This document shows, one piece after another, positions 59,780 through 64,000 of a stretch of DNA of 64,000 bases. The position numbers were made by a program, and so were the translations under genes. The notes under the pieces were generated by a model that had not been told where the DNA came from, did no database searches, and was given only the letters and a program-made list of their open reading frames with translations. Position 1 is the first letter of the stretch. Each line of letters begins with the position of its first letter. The stretch comes from CAVSJJ01 sp963728395 (lineage in GTDB: Bacteria; Actinomycetota; Actinomycetes; Actinomycetales; Dermatophilaceae), in contig CAVSJJ010000004.1 in assembly GCA_963728395.1 (NCBI GenBank), positions 62,001-126,000 of the forward strand, written 5' to 3'.

Positions 59780-61417
59780 TCAGCGCTTCTGCCGCTTGAT
59801 CTGCTCCTGCTCGATGTCCTCGCCGTCGAGCTCCTCGGCGGGCTCCTCGTAGGCGAGCTGGACGCCGCCGTCGCCCGGGGAGAACTCCTCCTTGAAGGCC
59901 GCGATGTCCTCGGAGAGGGCCTCGTCGGTCTCCTCGCTGAACTTGCCGGTCTCCCGGATCGCGTCGAGGAGCGCGGACTTGTCGCGGCGGAGGTGCTCGA
60001 GGTACTCGGACTCGAAGCGGGAGATGTCGTCGACGGCGACCGAGTCGAGCTTGCCGGAGGTGCCCATCCACACGGACACCACCTGCTCCTCGACCGGGAA
60101 CGGGTTGGACTGGCGCTGCTTGAGCAGCTCGACGAGCCGGGCGCCGCGGGCGAGCTGGGCCCGGCTGGCCGGGTCGAGGTCGGAGGCGAACATCGCGAAC
60201 GCCTCCATCGCGCGGAACTGAGCCAGGTCGAGCTTGAGCCGGCCGGAGACGTCCTTCATCGCCTTGATCTGCGCGGACCCGCCGACGCGGGAGACCGAGA
60301 TGCCCACGTCGATCGCCGGGCGGACGTTCGAGTTGAACAGGTCGGACTGGAGGTAGATCTGCCCGTCGGTGATGGAGATGACGTTGGTCGGGATGAAGGC
60401 CGAGACGTCGCCGGCCTTGGTCTCGATGATCGGCAAGCCGGTCATCGAGCCCGCGCCCATGTCGTCGGACAGCTTCGCGCAGCGCTCGAGGAGGCGGCTG
60501 TGCAGGTAGAACACGTCGCCGGGGTAGGCCTCGCGGCCCGGTGGACGGCGCAGCAGGAGCGAGACGGCGCGGTAGGCCTCGGCCTGCTTGGACAGGTCGT
60601 CGAAGACGATGAGGACGTGCTTGCCGGCATACATCCAGTGCTGGCCGATGGCCGAGCCGGTGTAGGGGGCGAGGTACTTGAAGCCGGCGGAGTCCGAGGC
60701 GGGGGCCGCGACGATGGTCGTGTACTCCATCGCGCCGGCGTCCTGGAGTGTGGCCCGGACCGACGCGATCGTCGAGCCCTTCTGGCCGATGGCGACGTAG
60801 ATGCAGCGGACCTGCTTGGCCGGGTCGCCGGTCGCCCAGAACTCCTTCTGGTTGATGATCGTGTCCACCGCGACCGTCGTCTTACCGGTCTGCCGGTCGC
60901 CGATGATGAGCTGGCGCTGGCCGCGGCCGATCGGGGTCATCGAGTCGACCGCCTTGAGGCCGGTCTGCAGCGGCTCGTGGACCGACTTGCGCTGGACGAC
61001 GGTCGGGGCCTGGAGCTCCAGCGCCCGGCGGCCCTCGTTCTTGATCTCGCCCATCCCGTCGATGGGGGTGCCGAGCGGGTCGATGACGCGGCCGAGGAAG
61101 CCGTCGCCGACGGGCACCGAGAGGACCTCGCCGGTCCGCTTGACGCTCTGGCCCTCCTCGATCTTGGAGAAGTCGCCGAGGACGACGACGCCGATCTCAT
61201 GGACGTCGAGGTTGAGCGCGATGCCGAGCGTGCCGTCCTCGAACTCCAGGAGCTCGTTCGTCATCGCCGAGGGAAGCCCCTCGACGTGGGCGATGCCGTC
61301 ACCGGCGTCGACGACGCGGCCGACCTCCTCGCGGGAGGCCTGCCCGGGCTCGTAGGACTGGACGTAGCTGTCCAGGGCGTCCCGGATCTCCTCCGGACGG
61401 ATCGAGAGCTCCGTCAT
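59780..61417 (-). CDS. atpA: F-type ATP synthase alpha subunit
   Basis: 545 aa. P-loop GDRQTGKTTVAVDT, and SISRVGGSAQIKAMK-like SVSRVGGSAQIKAM. Non-catalytic nucleotide-binding subunit. An acidic C-terminal extension (YEEPAEELDGEDIEQEQIK, in part) is a feature of actinobacterial alpha subunits. Confidence 0.98.
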   Translation of the reverse strand: MTELSIRPEEIRDALDSYVQSYEPGQASREEVGRVVDAGDGIAHVEGLPSAMTNELLEFEDGTLGIALNLDVHEIGVVVLGDFSKIEEGQSVKRTGEVLSVPVGDGFLGRVIDPLGTPIDGMGEIKNEGRRALELQAPTVVQRKSVHEPLQTGLKAVDSMTPIGRGQRQLIIGDRQTGKTTVAVDTIINQKEFWATGDPAKQVRCIYVAIGQKGSTIASVRATLQDAGAMEYTTIVAAPASDSAGFKYLAPYTGSAIGQHWMYAGKHVLIVFDDLSKQAEAYRAVSLLLRRPPGREAYPGDVFYLHSRLLERCAKLSDDMGAGSMTGLPIIETKAGDVSAFIPTNVISITDGQIYLQSDLFNSNVRPAIDVGISVSRVGGSAQIKAMKDVSGRLKLDLAQFRAMEAFAMFASDLDPASRAQLARGARLVELLKQRQSNPFPVEEQVVSVWMGTSGKLDSVAVDDISRFESEYLEHLRRDKSALLDAIRETGKFSEETDEALSEDIAAFKEEFSPGDGGVQLAYEEPAEELDGEDIEQEQIKRQKR

Positions 61418-61521
61418 GGTTTATTCCTTCTCCTCGGGCGCCGTCCCGGTGGGGCCGGCTGATGGGTTCCGTCGTGGGATCTGTCGGGTGGATGTGCGTG
61501 CGCCGCGGGCGCGGCGGCCGG

Positions 61522-62337
61522 TCAACCTCCGGCCATGTGTCGCTTGGCCCCGTCGAGGCGGCTGGACACCGTGCCGTCGACGACCTCGTCGCCGACCCGG
61601 ACCCGGATGCCGCCGAGCACGCCGGGGTCGACGATGACCTGGAGCAGGACACCCTTGCCGTAGGTCGAGGACAGAGCGGCGACGAGGCGACGCTCCTGTT
61701 CCGCCGAGAGCGGCTTGGCCGCCGTGACGACGGCCGTCACCTGCTCGCGCCGGGCGGCGGCCCGCTGGAGGTACTCGTCGATCGTCTGCTCGAGCCGCCG
61801 GCCTCGCGGAGCGAGGACGCTCTGGCGGGCCAGCCGAAGCGTCTGCGGGGCGACCTTGTCGGCGAGCAGGGTGTCGACCAACTCCGCCTTGCCCGCGCGG
61901 TCGCCGTGTCGGTCGGTGAGGGCGTCGCGCAGGGCGGGGCTGCCCGCGACGATCCGCTCGAACCGGAACAGCTCGTCCTCGACACGCGTGACGTCGCCGT
62001 CGGACTCGGCCGAGGCCAGGATCGCGTCGACGCCCAGCTGCTCGGCCGCGTCGGTGAGGTCCCGCTCGGCGGCCCAGCGCTGAGCCGCGAGCTCACCGAT
62101 GACCTCGACGGCGGCATCCGACACCTTGCCGCGGAACAGGCCCGTCACGAGGCCGCGCTTGGCCCGCCCGTCGCGCGACGGGTCGGCCAGCGCGTGGCGC
62201 AGCGACGCGTTGCGGTCGATCAGGCCCGCGGCGGCGAACAGCTCGCCGGCGAGGACGCTCGGGTCCGCCCCGTCACCGAGGACGGCGGCGAGACTCTTCT
62301 CGCCCGCCGTGGCCGCGGCTCGTGAGGTCCCGCGCAT
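61522..62337 (-). CDS. atpH: F-type ATP synthase delta subunit
   Basis: 271 aa, the long actinobacterial type. The C-terminal segment TAAKPLSAEQERRLVAALSS and VIVDPGVLGGIRVRVGDEVVDGTV is the standard OSCP/delta ending. The start overlaps the atpF stop by one base. Joins the F1 head to the peripheral stalk. Confidence 0.95.
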   Translation of the reverse strand: MRGTSRAAATAGEKSLAAVLGDGADPSVLAGELFAAAGLIDRNASLRHALADPSRDGRAKRGLVTGLFRGKVSDAAVEVIGELAAQRWAAERDLTDAAEQLGVDAILASAESDGDVTRVEDELFRFERIVAGSPALRDALTDRHGDRAGKAELVDTLLADKVAPQTLRLARQSVLAPRGRRLEQTIDEYLQRAAARREQVTAVVTAAKPLSAEQERRLVAALSSTYGKGVLLQVIVDPGVLGGIRVRVGDEVVDGTVSSRLDGAKRHMAGG

Positions 62338-62927
62338 CAGGCCTCCTGACCCGTGCCGTCGGAGCCGACCTTCTGCGGGGTGGCCTCACCGGACTCCAGC
62401 TCGGCGAGGAACCGCTCGATGATCCCGTCGTCGAGCTGGTCGGTGAGGGACTCCCCCACGATCCGGCTCGCCAGCTCGGTCGACATCCGGCCGACGTCGC
62501 TGCGCAGCGACCGGGCCGCCTGCGCCCGCTCGGCCTCGATCTGGCGCTGGGCCGCCTCGATGATACGGGAGGCCTCGGCCTGCGCCTGTCCGCGCAGGTC
62601 GGCGATGATCGCCGCGCCCTGCTCGCGGGCCTCCTCACGGATGCGGTTGGCCTCGGTCCGGGCCTCGGCGAGCTGCGCCTCGTACTTCTGCTTGGCGGCC
62701 TCGGCCTCGGCCTGCGCCTCCTCGGCCTGGGCCATGCCGCCCTCGATGGCCGCGGTCCGCTCGGCATACATCTGCTCCATGCGCGGCACGACGAGCCGGG
62801 CGTACAGCCAGTACATGAGCGCGAACGAGATGAGGCCGATGATCATCTCCCCGGGGTGCGGCAGCAGCGGCAGGGCGCTCGGCCAGCCGGCTCCTCCCTC
62901 GGCGGCGGGGACGGATGCGAGAACCAC
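62337..62927 (-). CDS. atpF: F-type ATP synthase b subunit
   Basis: 196 aa. One membrane segment near residue 30-50 (IIGLISFALMYWLYARLVVP), then a long helix with alanine- and glutamate-rich coiled-coil character. Peripheral stalk. Between atpE and atpH in the standard order. Confidence 0.96.
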   Translation of the reverse strand: MVLASVPAAEGGAGWPSALPLLPHPGEMIIGLISFALMYWLYARLVVPRMEQMYAERTAAIEGGMAQAEEAQAEAEAAKQKYEAQLAEARTEANRIREEAREQGAAIIADLRGQAQAEASRIIEAAQRQIEAERAQAARSLRSDVGRMSTELASRIVGESLTDQLDDGIIERFLAELESGEATPQKVGSDGTGQEA

Positions 62928-62971
62928 GTCGCTTCCTATCTGTCGATCGGTTGGGTTGTCCCGGGTGGGCG

Positions 62972-63181
62972 TCAGCCCTTGAAGACGAAGGCGAAGACGA
63001 GACCGAGGATGGCGAGCGCCTCGGTGATCGCCATGCCGGTGAACGCGATGGTCTGGAGCATGCCGCGAGCCTCGGGCTGACGGGCGACGCCGTTGATGTA
63101 CGCGGCGAAGATCAGACCCACGCCGATGCCGGGGCCGATGGCAGCGAGGCCGTAGCCGAGGTACGCGATGGAGCCGGTCAT
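62972..63181 (-). CDS. atpE: F-type ATP synthase c subunit
   Basis: 69 aa from MTGSIAYLGYG, a two-helix hairpin. The proton-binding acid is the Glu in ITEALAILG of helix 2; the glycine-rich first helix and the polar loop RQPEARG are present. A longer start eight codons upstream would only add a poor head. Glu without nearby Gln/Ser sodium ligands suggests H+ coupling. Confidence 0.96.
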   Translation of the reverse strand: MTGSIAYLGYGLAAIGPGIGVGLIFAAYINGVARQPEARGMLQTIAFTGMAITEALAILGLVFAFVFKG

Positions 63182-63255
63182 GTCGATTCTTCCTTTCGGT
63201 GGCACCGGGCTGGGTCCCGGTGTCAGGGGTTGGGTGTCGGTGCTGCCCAGTGGGC

Positions 63256-64000
63256 CTAGTGGTGTTCCGAAACGGCGTCGGAGATGTAGAGCGCGGCGAG
63301 CAGGGTGAAGATGAACGCCTGGAGGAACTCGATGAGCAGCTCGAAGAAGCTCATGAAGACCGCGAAGGCGAAGGAGAGGACACCGCTCACCTGCAGGCCG
63401 AGGCTGCCGCTCTCGAGGAGGAGGTACTCACCGCCGACGATGAAGACGAGGAGCATGAGGTGGCCGGCGAGCATGTTGCCGAAGAGTCGCAGCGCGAGCG
63501 TCACCGGGCGGATGACGAAGTAGGTGAGGAACTCGAGCACGAAGAGGATGGGCCGCAGCCACATCGGCAGGCCGGAGGGGACGAGCGAGCCGAGGTAGCG
63601 CAGGACGCCGCCCTTCCGACGCACGGCGACGATGTGGTAGGTGAGGTAGACGATGAGGGTCAGCACCATCGGGAAGCCGACCCGGCTCATCGTCGGGTAC
63701 TGGATGAACGGGATGATCCCGAAGACGTTGTTGACGAGGATGATGCTGAACAGGGTGAACAGCAGCGGCAGGAACTGGAGGAAGTCCCTGGCCCCGATGA
63801 TGTCGCGGGCGATGGTGTTGCGGACGAAGTTGTAGCCCTGCTCGGCCATCCACTGGCGCTTGCTCGGGACGACGGACAACGTGGCCGACGTCGTCACGTA
63901 GAACCAGCCGATGAGGATGACGGAGATGAGGAGGACCGCCGCCGGCCGGGTGAACGACCAGTTCGAGTCGCCGCCGATCAGCGGCCACCAGAAGTCCTCG
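63256..64000 (-). CDS. atpB: F-type ATP synthase a subunit (5' end outside the window)
   Basis: At least 248 codons; the frame is open to the right edge, so the N-terminus is missing from the window. The visible start of the frame reads EDFWWPLIGGDSNWSFTRP, typical a-subunit sequence, so the ATG at 63897 is internal, not the start. The essential Arg is in TLALRLFGNMLAGH, and LIEFLQAFIFTLL ends the protein. Forms the proton channel with AtpE. Confidence 0.96.
   Translation of the reverse strand, partial: EDFWWPLIGGDSNWSFTRPAAVLLISVILIGWFYVTTSATLSVVPSKRQWMAEQGYNFVRNTIARDIIGARDFLQFLPLLFTLFSIILVNNVFGIIPFIQYPTMSRVGFPMVLTLIVYLTYHIVAVRRKGGVLRYLGSLVPSGLPMWLRPILFVLEFLTYFVIRPVTLALRLFGNMLAGHLMLLVFIVGGEYLLLESGSLGLQVSGVLSFAFAVFMSFFELLIEFLQAFIFTLLAALYISDAVSEHH

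Noticed and set aside
63256..63897. Start of atpB at the ATG at 63897
   Set aside because: The frame continues to the right edge with clear a-subunit sequence (EDFWWPLIGGDSNW), so that ATG is internal.
1..64000. CRISPR arrays, tRNAs, rRNAs, insertion sequences
   Set aside because: No regularly spaced repeats, cloverleaf-like sequences, transposase genes or terminal repeats were recognised on either strand. Subtle cases could be missed without a search tool.

Overview
This window is a GC-rich (about 70% by eye), tightly packed chromosomal segment of a high-GC Gram-positive bacterium (Actinomycetota). Within that phylum the gene content best fits a Micrococcales/Intrasporangiaceae-like organism, but that is inference. 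Supporting genes are NucS instead of MutS/MutL, the atp operon followed by a DUF2550 protein and a cobalamin adenosyltransferase, and the epimerase/thiolase/MeaB/thioredoxin-like block. No tRNA, rRNA, CRISPR array, transposase or phage gene was seen.

Layout. (1) 1-7950: a minus-strand sulfur-electron-transfer operon, tusA, mvhD-like, dsrE2, a 918-aa HdrA/QmoA-like flavoprotein with a GltD-like insert, a second HdrA (QmoB-like), an 83-aa winged-helix protein and a QmoC-like membrane protein. CsoR/CstR-like inverted repeats lie at 45-60 and, more weakly, 7850-7869. (2) 7955-16531: TetR, phosphoglucomutase, a thioredoxin-like co-chaperone, a lipoprotein and membrane-protein pair, MarR, MeaB, thiolase and methylmalonyl-CoA epimerase. 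(3) 16613-28424: a GT39 mannosyltransferase-like protein, crotonyl-CoA carboxylase/reductase, an AI-2E permease, a small zinc-ribbon protein, a dimethylglycine-dehydrogenase-like enzyme, tyrosine phenol-lyase and a tandem 3-hydroxybutyryl-CoA dehydrogenase. (4) 28505-45910: a hopanoid region. Its core is the tightly coupled minus-strand operon dxs-hpnC-hpnD-hpnE-idsA-shc-(hpnG::ispH)-hpnH. Beside it is a plus-strand operon starting with an unusual glycosyltransferase::wax-ester-synthase/DGAT fusion, then a DMT-type membrane protein and an SDR. (5) 45914-50556: a small drug/hydrolase operon (MFS, MarR, dienelactone hydrolase) and a CDP-glycerol glycerophosphotransferase-like protein. (6) 50718-64000: nucS, a degenerate phosphatase-like protein, ethylmalonyl-CoA mutase, STAS protein, cobalamin adenosyltransferase, DUF2550 protein, and the atp operon, which has an NCS2 uracil-type permease between atpD and atpC and runs off the right edge inside atpB.

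How the genes work together. Thiolase, the tandem hydroxybutyryl-CoA dehydrogenase, Ccr, epimerase, ethylmalonyl-CoA mutase, MeaB and cobalamin adenosyltransferase form most of an ethylmalonyl-CoA (acetyl-CoA assimilation) module scattered over 40 kb. The hopanoid operon carries its own MEP-pathway boosters (Dxs, IspH), a prenyl synthase, the three squalene-forming enzymes, the cyclase and adenosylhopane synthesis. The neighbouring glycosyltransferase::acyltransferase fusion could modify a lipid, possibly a hopanoid or diacylglycerol. The Hdr/Qmo-like operon probably passes electrons between persulfide carriers (TusA, DsrE2), a pyridine nucleotide and the membrane quinone pool. The most unusual items are that operon, the lipid-enzyme fusion, the HpnG::IspH fusion, the split atp operon, and a strongly recurrent DNA heptamer (GGCATAC) that appears in several reading frames.
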